This document shows positions 23,606 through 35,031 of a stretch of DNA of 64,000 nt, one piece after another. Under the pieces are notes generated by a model that saw only the letters and a list, made by a program, of their open reading frames with translations, made no database searches and was not told the origin of the DNA. Position numbers and translations under genes: made by a program. Position 1 is the first letter of the stretch. The number at the start of each line of letters is the position of its first letter. Source of the DNA: Calycina herbarum (lineage: Eukaryota; Ascomycota; Leotiomycetes; Helotiales; Pezizellaceae); NCBI GenBank assembly GCA_001414485.1, contig LLEY01000126.1, positions 118,581 through 182,580 of the forward strand, in the 5' to 3' direction.

Positions 23606-25529
23606 AGATAGAGGGGACTAGAAGTGAAATGGAACCCATCGAAGTGTATGGAGCGAGTGTCTTTGCTGAGTTATAACTTGAAGTCAAAAGATTCACTTCT
23701 GCTCCAGATGAGTGATATAATATTTGCAAAGAGAAAAAACACCCTTCAATCGTGAACAAGAATTTGAAATGTCGTAACACTAGTTGCCAGACTCTACCCC
23801 AGTGACCCCAAAATTCATGAAGTGAAGCTGAGACTGTAATAGTAAGAGAACCCTTGAGTGGATTAAATGCCCCAAGGGCCCTAGTATTTTGCAACCAAAA
23901 TCTACTAGGATAACAGTACTATGCTCTCTAAATGTTCTGTCTCAGAAATGCTCTCTCAATTTGATATAATTACCTGTTCTTCTCTACGACTACTTCTTCC
24001 TCCACCAAAAACAGCTAAAGCAAGTTCTTCCTGAAATATGCTTCAATCATCAATAGCCCCTCTAGGAGCTACAATTGATTTGGTATATAGTAGAGCTGGT
24101 AGAGCCTCGTAATATTCGAGAACATACATGCCTCTCGACAGCAGCGTAAATTAGCCGAGAGCAAGGAGCAACCTAACGTATCCCTAGTTTACAAGAAACA
24201 GTCCTATTGCCTTGTCAAAAAGAGATGTCTTGATGATCTATCAAGATCGCCGGGCCAAAGACTTAGAGACTAGACCAAATACTGTGGCATTCTGAATGCA
24301 CCAAAATTGGTACGACAAAATTTTCCTGAAGTTTTGGAAGTTGTATTAACCTTTCCTACACTTTTGACTTGTAGCTTCTATTGTCGAATATTGAAGTACA
24401 GTCGAAGAACCAAATACCGTTGAAGAAGCAAGTATTGCCGAAAAAGTGATACACGTTCGAATAAAACTCAAAAGAAGAATAACCCTCTCTCAGTTAGTGA
24501 AATGTCTTCCAGCCTGCAATATTTGTATGATTGTAGCGCGTAGGCGTGCGACATAGTAGTCTTACCAACAATATAGGCCAACATCATCTTGTCAAATGCA
24601 ACTTTCCTAGTCAAAAGTATTGAGTCCACGAGAAAAATGTTGGGAGCCGGGCCCAAGTAAGAATAAACTGCTCGCAAGAATGCGACATTATATTCCTATC
24701 ACTCAAATGAAAGGTCCGTCAGTTACCTCGACAAACCCGAAACTCATCTCCAGGAAAAGCGTGGAAAGGGAGAGAAAAGATACACATACCTTTACAAGGA
24801 AAGAAATCCGAAGACTAGGAAACGACAAACAGTGAGAGAGAATGAATTAATACCCCCTTATTGCGTGAACACTTCTCAGTCCAACTCTCAATTGAAGACA
24901 TTCTCGTACCGAGAAGTTTGACAGAAAAGCGGAGACCGAGAGTGTAGCCTCCAACATAAAACCCAGGGTCTCCCGAGATCAAACTGATAATGAAAACCAC
25001 CATCACTAAATTACTTGCATGGCGAACAGTTTTCACCTTTTGGAACTCTCTGAAACCATGTTCAAAATATTATCCTGGTTAACTCACTTTTTACAAGCAT
25101 GAGATCTGGAAGGGAAAATCTTACCGTTGAGGCTTCCACTTTTAGATGTAACTTTTGCCCTCGAATATTCGAGTACTACCGAAGAAAGCACATACATTTG
25201 AACTCAAGGAAGAGGGAACTTTGGATATAATTTTTTTGCCTGATTTTTACAATTTTACAAAACTACAAACAACTGGACAACCAAGGCTTCTCAGAGGTAA
25301 CCGGATATGTCAAATATGAAACAATAGGGGAGGAAGAACGGAAGTCTTTATTTATTGAAGCGGGAATCAATACACATAGAAAACTCTCAATGCAACAAAC
25401 CAATAAGTCCATGGCAAAACGATCATATGTAATACTATGCACCGAATAGCTATCTAGCCAGGTATCAAACCTAAAAAAAACATCTCCAATGCATCAAAGT
25501 TCACCTCCCATATCCCACAAATCAAATCC
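23606..25529. other. Intergenic, possible gene remnants
   Basis: No intact gene. Two diverged copies of a roughly 60-bp segment (near 24370-24420 and 25148-25200, both containing TCGAATATT and AGTAC) and short minus-strand hydrophobic frames suggest decayed sequence. Confidence 0.45.
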
Positions 25530-26799
25530 TCAAATCTTCAGACCCTCCACCCCCTCCACACCACCAACACCAAGTTCCCCCTTTCTCCACTCCCAATACC
25601 CCTTCCTAACACGATCATACTTCCCAGCCAGTAACCCCAAGCCCCAAACCACTTTCTCCTTCTCCCCCTTCTCCCCCCAAACATCAACCAGAAATTCCAG
25701 CGCATGACTACTCCTCACCTCCTCACCCAACCCCTTGGCATCCCCCTCAATCACAAACTCCCTCGCGAAACTCTCCAGCGTCCTCAACTGCCGCCCCCCC
25801 TTCCTCAACACACCCCTAATATAATTCCACGGACTCTGATTCTGGGGCGCCTCAAAAGTAGCAGCCTTCGCATATTCGAGCTCGCGGTCGATGATTTTAT
25901 CAGGAATAGCAGGGTCATGTTTCGTCGCAGGTGAGTCGGGGGTGGTGTAGGAGGGGTTAGAGAAGACGAGGAAAAAGCGATGGGACCACGCAGAATTATT
26001 CCTCACATCTCTCCTTAGTAAAGCCTCCATACTACCCATCTCCCCCGCTTCATCCCAAAGTCCCATTTTACGAACGAGGTACTGGCGATAACTCCAAACA
26101 TGGTAATTCTTCGCATCTTCATCGAACATACTCCCCATAAACTGCCTCTCCCTTTCCCCAAGTTCTTTCTTTTCTTGTTCATTCAGCGAAGGGTAGAGGT
26201 GATCGATGAGGAGTTGTCTATGATGCCAAATCTGGTAATTCTTCTGATTCTCCAGCGCAATCTCATTCACCCATTCTAGTTCTTGGTCTATCGGCGAGGA
26301 GATGGCGAAGATGGTTCGCGCGCGGTAGAGCCAGACGGTGTAGTGTGCGGGATTGAGGGTTATGATGTGTGAGGTGAGGGAGAGGGCGCGGGGGGAGAGT
26401 TCGTTTGAGGACATGATTGCGCGGAGGTATCCCATTGCTATTCAAAAGTCAGCATGACCCAAACCATACCACTCAATTCAACCCCTAGAATTGCAAGAGA
26501 AATAAGCAGAAGGGAGGGGAGAACAAACCTTCAGAATACTCCCCCGAATAAGCAATCTGTGCCAACGCCCCCTCCCCATCATCCTGTTCAATAGGCACAA
26601 CATCATCCCACATCGGATCACCCTCATATATACCACACTTCCTCCCCCCAAGTACACCAATCAGTTTCCTCCGCCGCCTCTCCTCTTCCATATCTTCTTC
26701 CGTTATTTCCTTCCCTCCCTCCCTTCTTTCACGGAACCTCTCACTTTCCCACTCTATCTCCGCGACCTCGTTCTTCTGCCGCGACTGTGCGTCCATCAT
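25530..26799 (-). CDS. RAM2: Protein farnesyl/geranylgeranyltransferase type I alpha subunit
   Basis: Shared alpha subunit of CaaX farnesyltransferase and geranylgeranyltransferase I; forms the helical crescent around the catalytic beta subunit in the cytosol. Exon 1 26799-26529, intron 26438-26528 (91 bp), exon 2 26437-25530; 391-392 residues, since two adjacent ATGs open the gene. PPTA repeats are clear: NPAHYTVWLYRARTI, NQKNYQIWHHRQLLID, DAKNYHVWSYRQYLVRK, DVRNNSAWSHRFFLV and APQNQSPWNYIRGVL. The N-terminal 70 residues are a charged extension (REGGKEITEEDMEEERRRR) before IAYSGEYSEAMGYLRAI, where the intron falls. The neighbour at 27.6-29.2 kb makes mevalonate pathway intermediates that feed the prenyl donors; the two are separate minus-strand genes. 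Confidence 0.93.
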
Positions 26800-27600
26800 T
26801 GCGAACTATATGCACGGTACGAGGAACGACACGATCCTCTCTAATTCCGAGGTTTTGATCCCTTTTCTCAAGCTACTCCCGCCCGTCCAATATCTCCTCT
26901 ATCTGCCTTCAAAGTTCCAGTAGCTCTTCTTTCTAATGTATGCGTGCCAGAAGAAGGTCGAGAGTATACGTAATATCGCGTCGCAAATCGTCGAGGAGTT
27001 TCGTCGTTTGTGGGTAGCTTGGATGTTGGGTGATGGTGGGGTCTGAGGATGCGGGGTCTTTGGAAGTTCTGCAAAAGAAAGTCAGAACATAGTCAAAGGG
27101 TAGAAATTATGCAGAAAGTGAATGACAGGTATAGTAGGTCCTTACATTACTCTCCGTATTTCTCTAGATCGTTGTCGTTTGCAACTATGCTTGTCCTCGT
27201 CTTTTTCCTAAACCAAAAGCTTCAGGTGGAGGGTCCTTTGACAAAACCCCCCAGCCCTGGAATGACCACCCTCAGCCTCGTCCTCGTGGCTGAAGAACAA
27301 TATCAAGATTGCGAGCTTCCACCAAAGACAATACCAAACGAAATGACCTCACCAATCCGAAAACAGCACTTAACTAATTATCAATTAAATTTGCCTATGA
27401 TGCTAATTTACAAGACCGATCTCGGTCCCTCACCTAGAAAGGTAAATTGTCAAAATATCTACCCCAACTAGTACCTCTGATCTGATCTGAACCTGATCCG
27501 ATTTTGGTCCCAAAGTTGAAACCACCTGCCGTTGCCAGCCAATCCTATTATTTCTTCCACTTCCTGTTTCTTCCTGAAAACCAAAAAAAAGAGTGTTCAT
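26800..27600. other. Intergenic
   Basis: Between two minus-strand genes; holds the promoter of the prenyltransferase subunit and the 3' flank of mevalonate kinase. No supported gene. Confidence 0.55.
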
Positions 27601-29239
27601 CTAATTTTCCACCCTCCAAAACTTCCAAGCCTCTCTATCACCATGCTCACCCTGAACTCCCACCAGTTCCTCAACGCCCTCAATCCCATCCGCATTCAAG
27701 AATTTCTCCTGATCGATTTCCTCCCCTCCATTCTCATCTTCACACCCATTCATCAAAACAGCCGGCCAGAGAACCCCCACACCATCACAACCAAGTGTTG
27801 CCTCAAACTTCTCATACCCCTCCTCCTCCAACTTATCTTCTAATTTCTTTAATTTTTCGTGATGAACTCCCGGTTTGAGCAGTGTGATGGCACATCCTCC
27901 TCCACCAGCACCAGTAAGTTTCGTCCATCCAATTCCTTCATGGTCGACCAATTCCCGTATTCGATCCAGCCGTGGATGGGAAACGCCCAAAGCGACCAAA
28001 AGTCCGTGGTTAACAGTCATTAATTTGCCCAAAGATTGTAAACTCGCCTCTTCCTCACTATCAAAATCTTCGCGTGCAATAAGTTCAGCCGCACCCATTG
28101 CCACCTTATCAATGGCATTTAATATCGATTCCGTAATTTCAGGGTGTTCATTCTTCAGTACTTCGACTTTTGCGACTTCCGCCGCAGTAGATTTCGATTG
28201 TTTCGTGTCGACGATTAGGAGTGGTAACTCGGGAAAATTCCATAAGGGTTTGACACTAGGTGGTTTTGAATAATCGTGTCGTTGGAAGACAACTGCCTTT
28301 CCTTGTGTCGCAACCGTATTATCCACCCCAGATGGATTCCCATGTATACACATCTCCCCAACAAACGCCCACCTGTTTATGCGTTCCACCTGCACTCGTG
28401 CTTCCTCGGCCGGTTGGTCGGGATGAGGTCCAGAGAGAGTGCGAATTTGTAGTAGAAGAGCACCAGCCAGACACACTGTAACGGATGCGCTACTGCCTAG
28501 GCCAGCACCAATTGGAATCGTGGAACGAAGAGTATATAAACATCCAGGGAAATTTTGATTTCCCAGTGAGAGCAATAGATAAAGAAAAGCAGAGGCGGAG
28601 TTACGATGGACCCTACGAACATCCTCAGGAGCCCCCTCCGAGACATTCGCAAGGTGGGGTTTCATGGCATCGACCAGATCATCGTCGAGTTCGGTAACGA
28701 GGTCGTAATAGTGTTTCTTCTTGGATGGGTGGGAGAATGTACTCCATGGTAGCTCGTCGATATTCCATGTATGCTCGAGTTTAATATCTGGAAATCGGAG
28801 GGAGATGGTTCGTTTGGATTTGGAGAGTGCGGTAACGAGGAGATATGATCGTAGAGAAATCGCGGCTGCAATAGCTGCCTGTAACGAAAACAATTAGCTT
28901 CGTCCCAATGAATATTGAGAGTGTGCGAACCTTTCCGTGCACCACCGCATGTTCTCCAAAGACAATGACCTTGCCAGGTGCCGAGACCATAAAAGGAGGC
29001 ATCATCGGTGATGACTGTTTCCTCTTGGAAGGCATCCTCTTCCTCAGGGAACCATTGAGGCTTGTAGATTCCATATCGGTGGCAACGCCATTCACTGCGG
29101 GGTGGCCGTTGGGTGGTGACATGTCGATGGAGGGAGAGGTCGAGGTTTCGGAAGGGGTATCGATGGTCGAGGTGGTGCTAGAGGCTCGGGAGGTCTGGAT
29201 CTTCTTTCCACCAAAGGAGCTTCTGCCTCGATTGTTCAT
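27601..29239 (-). CDS. ERG12: Mevalonate kinase
   Basis: Phosphorylates mevalonate with ATP in the sterol/isoprenoid pathway; GHMP kinase fold, cytosolic. Exon 1 29239-28931, intron 28879-28930 (52 bp), exon 2 28878-27601; 528 residues. Motifs: APGKVIVFGEHAVVHGK (intron directly after this Lys), the ATP loop PIGAGLGSSASVTVCLAG, GEMCIHGNPSGVDN and the C-terminal KLTGAGGGGCAITLL. It is longer than typical family members because of an N-terminal extension of about 80 residues rich in Ser/Thr/Pro/Arg before the first conserved motif, and a C-terminal acidic tail. The extension is in the only long open frame leading to the first motif; an internal Met just before the motif is an alternative start. 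Confidence 0.95.
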
Positions 29240-30199
29240 TTGAAAATTACGAAGCTACAGGTAAGGAATTGTTGAAAGAGCGACAAGATGCTGAAAGAGT
29301 GTTTAAAAGTGTATAAACTTTGGGATTAGTACACCAATGAGCGAATGAGGTCAACGATAGGAGCGATTTACCAACAAGTCAGTCCGGGCCAGTCCAGTCT
29401 CTAATCTCTCTTGCCAGGTACTCGCTCAATGGGGAAAGGACGAAGAGTGAACCCCTGTTTCTGCCATTTCCTGCAGGGATTGGTGCCATGAAGCCGGGTT
29501 GTTCTACGCCATCGCTGCAAGCCAATTACTCGAGATATCATTTGTTGTCGGTAGAATCTCATGAATCTCAAGACAGTCAGGAGACAACACCAAGAATTCG
29601 GCATATCCAGCTCTCAAGATGTTTAGTAGAAATATCTTCACTTTTCAGCATGTTTCTGGTAACCCCAATCTATCACCCAACGGTCCGACGCGCCGTTGCA
29701 CCATACAACGCTACACAAAACCTTCGGGATATCATTTTCAATTTCTATCGGTGACTCGGTGACGCAACAGGTATCGCCAACTCATCGGCAGTGTGAATGA
29801 ACTAGCGTCACCGACAAATCTTTCAAGATTCCCCCTATCAAGTTTGTGTCACGAGAAATACAATCAACTCCATTGGTCGAGAGCTAAACCTGCGGTGACA
29901 AGGAGAACCCCGGAATCTCAATCCCCAGATACCTCTATGGAAAAATGGTGGAAAACTAACTGCGAAATATATTTTACCCCTCGAAAATCTAACTAGTGTA
30001 ACAACTGCCTTTAGCAATGGGAAGCCCGTCCATTTAGTCCTTGTAGCGAGGTCCATTTGTTCCCCCCTAAACCCTATTTCCCTTTTTAACGCCAGTACCT
30101 TGGTGATACAACACACATGATCAGACAAATCCTACCCCTCCCCCAATAGTAATTCCCATATCCCCTCACTTCTCCCCATCTGGCATTAACAGGAGTGCC
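29240..30199. other. Intergenic
   Basis: Promoter side of mevalonate kinase and 3' flank of the Ies1-like gene. No supported gene. Confidence 0.55.
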
Positions 30200-32490
30200 T
30201 CAGAACACTGCCGAGGCGACAGGAAAGCCTGATACCTCGGTATCAGATTCCATACCACTATCATCTTGTTCCCCATCGCCATAATCCATGGCATGGTCCG
30301 ACTCCGTCTCATCACCGGCATCAATCCCCAGCAACGCTTTGTCGACATCATCAAGCTCCATTTCATCCTCATCACCACCAGCTTCACTGCCGAGACCGAG
30401 AATTTCCTTGTCGAGATCATCAAGATTTTCTTCGCTTCGCTTGTGACCATTACGTCTGTCCTTGATCGGTTCACGAGGCGCCTCATCTTCTGTCTCGTCA
30501 TTATCTCGAGCATCATCAAGCTCATTGGCACCTCTGTTCTGTAAAACCCGGTTGGTGCCCATAACTCCCAGATTCAAGTCCTTTTGGCTATCCCATCGAT
30601 CAAGGCGTCGTCCAACTCGGCGAAATGCCGCTGCATAAGCCGCCATTTCCTCGCCAAAATCGTCTTCCTCGCTTCTGAGTTGGACTAGGCCCCCAAATCC
30701 ACGTTCTCGGAATGAAAGGGGATCTTTGGTGAGAGTTTCCTCGCCTTCGCTGTCTTCGCAGGGGTCCGTAATCTCCTTGCTTCGTCTCAACGCTCGGAAA
30801 AATGCACCTTCCTGCTTTCGAATCTTCCGGGAGGTGTGGTGCTTCTTTCTCAGTCCTCTACTCAAGATGTAATCAACTCGTTGATTACGGTTCCGTTCAA
30901 CAGCTAGTTGGTGTGCTGTAAGAGGACGAGAGCGTCTCATGTGAACCTGTCCGTCCCCATGAGGGACTGGCGAAGATCCTTCAACGAACTGATGAGCCAT
31001 ACCACCCCTGGCCCTACCTCGAGCAGAAGTGAGACCCCCCAATCTACCACCGAGAGCTCTGGGTGGTGGTGTAGAGCGGGTGCTATCGAGATCGGATTCA
31101 TACTTTGGCCGGATTCGGCTGATGGGACTTCCAGCAATATCAGCTGCCAAACCCGGTCTTCTTCCAAGTATAGCAGCTTGAGCAGGTGTTCCATCGTCAG
31201 GAGGGAGGTGAAGTTTTGGTTTGGGGCCTCTTTTTGGTGGTCCTTGCTCGGCTTGAAATGCGGCTTGATCTGCTTCGATGATTCGTTTTCTTTCTCGCAT
31301 CTTGCTTTGACCATAATCGATTTCTTCCTCGGTATCAACGTTCTCTTTCGCTTCCTCTTCCTCCGTCAATGTGACAAATTGCGGGACACCTTGGTTTCTC
31401 ACATCCACTCCGTAATCCACTCCGGCCCCAAACGGGTTCTCTTCAGCACCCTCTTCCGTGAAGTCCGATTCCAAGTAGAACCACATCAGCCAGAGAAACG
31501 CGTCTGCTCTCGACTTGCTTGACAAACTTGTTCGCATTATGAGATCGTAGAAATCGCGGGGGGGGGGGAAATGAAGTTCTGTAACCTTTGGGGCGAATTG
31601 TGCAAGCACGAATATGAGATTGACTGGATTCGTTCGGGGAACATCTTTGTTCTTGATCCTGTCCAACGAATTGGGTTCGGGTCGATCTTCAGAAGCTCCC
31701 TTGAGAATTGATTTCAGCCTGGGCGCATCTTGGAGCTGTTTGTAGGAATTTGGATCTTGATGTGCCTGTAGGGAGGGGATGGCATGGTATGTTCGTAGTT
31801 GGGCTCGCATTTCGGGAAAGACTGTTTTGATTAGTATTCGCTCAATCGGGTATCTAGTAGGGGGAGGTCACAATTTAGAGTGGTATTCATTCTGCCCAAA
31901 TTGACAAGCAGGCAGACCATCGCCATATTCTTTGCAGGTTCATGTTCCGTCAAGAGCTTATCCCTCAAGATCTTGCTCGTCTTGCTGCTCCTGGCCATTG
32001 CATCGATATAGAGATTGGCAAAGGTCTGCTTGCCGATCGTACCCGGCTCGTAGGTGTTCGTGAAAACGGCTCGATCATCCTCAAATATCGTCCTCAGGAA
32101 ATCGAATTGTATATCCTTCCGCCATAATGGTTCCCCGTCATCCTTCTTCAGATGGCGCACCTTATTCCCACTGTAAATTGAGGAATTCATTGGCGTACCT
32201 CCCGCTGCGGGATCTTTCTTTTTCCTCCCACCGGTAGCTGTTGGCGCAGATGGAGTCTCTTGCTTCACGTTGCGTGGTGTGCTGGCCTCTTCGTCTTCGG
32301 TCAAATCAGCGTTCAATTTCGATGCGCTCGGGGTATTCTGGCGTGATTCTGAATCATCCAGGACATGCTGTAATGAGGTTCTGGGATCTGCTCTTATGGG
32401 GGATGAGGGCTGGGTGGCATTTCGATCATCTATGGAGAGGCCATCATCCATTGACAAAGGCGATGGTGACGGCGCACTGCGTTCTGTCAT
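30200..32490 (-). CDS. IES1: INO80 complex subunit Ies1-like
   Basis: Nuclear subunit of the INO80 nucleosome-remodelling complex by family resemblance. Exon 1 32490-31872, intron 31822-31871 (50 bp), exon 2 31821-30200; 746 residues. Exon 1 has a disordered Ser/Pro N-terminus, then the conserved block RHLKKDDGEPLWRKDIQFDF, TNTYEPGTIG, FANLYIDAMARSSKTSKIL. The splice join restores NTTLNFFPEMRAQLRTYHAI. Exon 2 continues with SRADAFLWLMWFYLESDFTE, a strongly conserved segment, then RKRGPKPK-like basic patches and an acidic C-terminus. The start is the first in-frame ATG (MTERSAPSPSPL); the longer open frame upstream lacks an earlier ATG. The donor (GTGACC) is non-consensus. An 11-12 base G run at 31559-31570 (C on the coding strand, HFPPPR) is a length-error risk. 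Confidence 0.85.
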
Positions 32491-34414
32491 CTTGTTTGCC
32501 GTCGCTCCTTCTGCAGCAATATCATGCGATGGTCTTCTTCTCAGTCGCGATTGCTTGCTGATAAGAAGACAATGGGAGTGTAACAAACAGAGTTGGGTTG
32601 TTTGTTCTCTGGGGGAAGGCGCGTTGGGTGTTTGTGGGTGTGTTGTCACGATGGGCGGGTTGCTGTTGAGGTTGGAATCCGGGCCAGGCCCTGTGCCTTC
32701 CAGGTAGCTTGTAGCTTGTAGCTTGTTTAGAGCCTGGGGAACCGAAAATGCACCGATCAAACAGTGACCCCCACAAAGCTTAAAATGGCGTTTCGTTCTT
32801 CAGGGTCCCTCGAGCTTAGGCTTGCTAGCTAGCTTGCCCCTCCTTTTCTCACTCCCCCCTTCCCCCCTTCCCCCCTTCCTGGCTGGGCCTGGCCATCCGG
32901 TTACACGCGAGTTGCCAATGGCAATGTCACACCAAAAGGATTCTTATTTTAGATAGGGCTACCTACACTCCACGGGCAATCTCCAGCTTTCCGCCAAGAG
33001 AGAAAAAAAAAATGACATCTGAACCTCTGAGCCTCTCCCAGCAAAATTATTCTCCTTCTGTCCATTTAGAAGGCCGGAACCCCGATGGAAGGATCTGCCG
33101 TCAACGCTTCCCAAAACCCAGGTCTTACTTCTCAGATCATCACCTTAAAAAGAAGACCCCGCGGAAGCTTCCAAGTGGTCACTTGTTGTTCTGAAGTATG
33201 GTACTATTAATATTCCCCTACCCAGACGAGAGACACAGAGAGCCAGAAATATATCGAATAGCAAGATTTCTATTTAAGTACTGCGCAAGAAAATCCATCA
33301 CCAGCAAGACTTCAAAAACAGGCGAAGGAAAGCCTCTGATTTGATTTCTCTTCAAGCCACCAGAGTAGCACAAAAGACGTTGATACGCCCTTTCTCGGAT
33401 GTCTCGACCTCAGAGACAGGGCAAGGGGGGTGCATCCTGAATCCTACGGTACAGCCCCCCTTCTTTGTTTTGCCGAGTCACATTGATCACCAGAAGAACA
33501 GCACAACCACGTTCTTCTCCAGCCCGCGTACAGTTGCAGTTGCATTATCAAGTACATTTGCATATACACATGCCCCCTTTGCAACCCAAAAATCCCTGCT
33601 TCACGTTTCTTCGACGGGGGGATCTTAACCGGGAAATCCAACGGACTTCACCTATTGGCTTTCCAAGTTCCCAATAGGTGGAATTGGAAAAGCTAATAGA
33701 TGCGTGTTCAGCCTCTCCCTGTCGTCTCCATGACCTTATTGTAGTGTGGAAAAGTAGGTGGTTAGCCCGTTCCCGCCCCCTGGTCGCTGAAACGTTTAGT
33801 AAACGGCATGCGCGCTATACAATCATACTCTGTGGACATTGGTTGACGTGGGAGGAGAGGGAGCAAGAAGGAAAAAGTCCCGCATCAGACGCGGCTCTAT
33901 ATTTCCACCGATGAAATGAAGATCTTTCTAAATTACAAGCAGAGCTGAGCTCTGGGATACCCCCATGTTCCAAGTAAAGTGAACAAGCCCCCGAGAAAAA
34001 AGGAAACCCGAGTTAACGAAATAGTACATGTGCCAATCCCACAAAAGCAAATCCCCACTAACTGATACAAAACTGGCCCGTAAAAGGGAAAAATAAGAGG
34101 TGTGTTGAAACCTCGTAACCAAGTGTTTCGAAGAAGTGAAAAAGGGGGTCATCTGAACCAAAAAAACAACAACAAGCAAGTCCTGCCTAAATATGCTCTC
34201 CCAAACCCCAAATGGAAAAGCCCGCGCGCTCGCTGAAACCGTCAAATAGCATGAAATCTATGCCTTAGCAAAAGTGAAGACTGCGCTGGAAATGAAGAAA
34301 AGAATAAGAGAGGAAAGTAGTCATGAAAGCCGTAAAATCGTCAAGACCAAGCGGGAGAGTTATCCAGCATATCTGCTCCGCAAATGGTCGTCTCCCCGAA
34401 CTGTGTATCCCACA
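32491..34414. other. Intergenic
   Basis: 1.9 kb. Contains the Ies1-like promoter (with a C-rich CCCTTCCCCCCTTCC tract near 32860) and the 3' flank of the bZIP-type gene. No supported gene. Confidence 0.55.
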
Positions 34415-35031
34415 CTATCTTGAGTGTCCACTGCCACTGCCACTCGCGTAATCGTAGTGCGCTCGATCGTTCTCCTCGTAGTAGGTGGTATCTTGGGTGT
34501 AATACGGATCCCTATCGTCGTAAACTGGTTGTTTCGAATCATAGCCTGCATCGTAACCAGCACTTCCACCACTTCTGTCCTTGTCTCTGCTGGATCCTCC
34601 ACGGTAAGAATCTGATCCTCTCGCTCTCCCTTTTGCAACTACGTGCTTCAGCGAAAGTGATCCCCATGGCAGCCCAGAGGGATCATGATCTCCTCCCATT
34701 TCTTGTGGATCAGGAGTATGATATGAATGTCCTGCGTGTGCTTGATTCTCAGCATCTCTTTCCTCGCGTTCTTTCGCTCCTTTGGCCTTGTCTCCTGTAA
34801 AACACAGATACGTTAGTTTGTGTTTAATCTCAACATTTTGATTAAGGTGTACTTACGAAACTTTCTCTGCGCGATTCGATTCTGAACGCGTCTTCTCTCT
34901 TCAGGGTCCGTAATCTCGGACCAATCGTCCTTGTTTGAGGACTTTGACTTGGAAGAAGAGGACGAGGAGTGGTGTTTTCCCTTTGACGAAGAAGAGCCCG
35001 AATGGTGGGATGATCGGTGGGAGGAAGACAT
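34415..35031 (-). CDS. bZIP-type basic-region protein without evident zipper
   Basis: Exon 1 35031-34857, intron 34795-34856 (62 bp, GTAAGT..ACAG), exon 2 34794-34415; 184 residues. A His/Ser/Lys-rich N-terminus leads to DDWSEITDPEERRRVQNRIA at residues 35-54, continuing to QRKFR. This contains the bZIP DNA-contact signature N51-x7-R59 of fungal AP-1-like factors. The following residues (DKAKGAKEREERDAENQAHA) are helical and charged but lack leucines in heptad spacing, so a classical zipper is not seen. The C-terminal half is Gly/Tyr/Asp/Arg-rich (YYTQDTTYYEENDRAHYDYA). Probably a nuclear DNA-binding factor; dimerisation mode unclear. Because the intron interrupts the basic region, both exons are needed for the signature. 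Confidence 0.85.

Noticed and set aside
33012..33914. Several 60-95 codon frames between the Ies1-like and bZIP genes
   Set aside because: Short, overlapping on both strands, no motifs.
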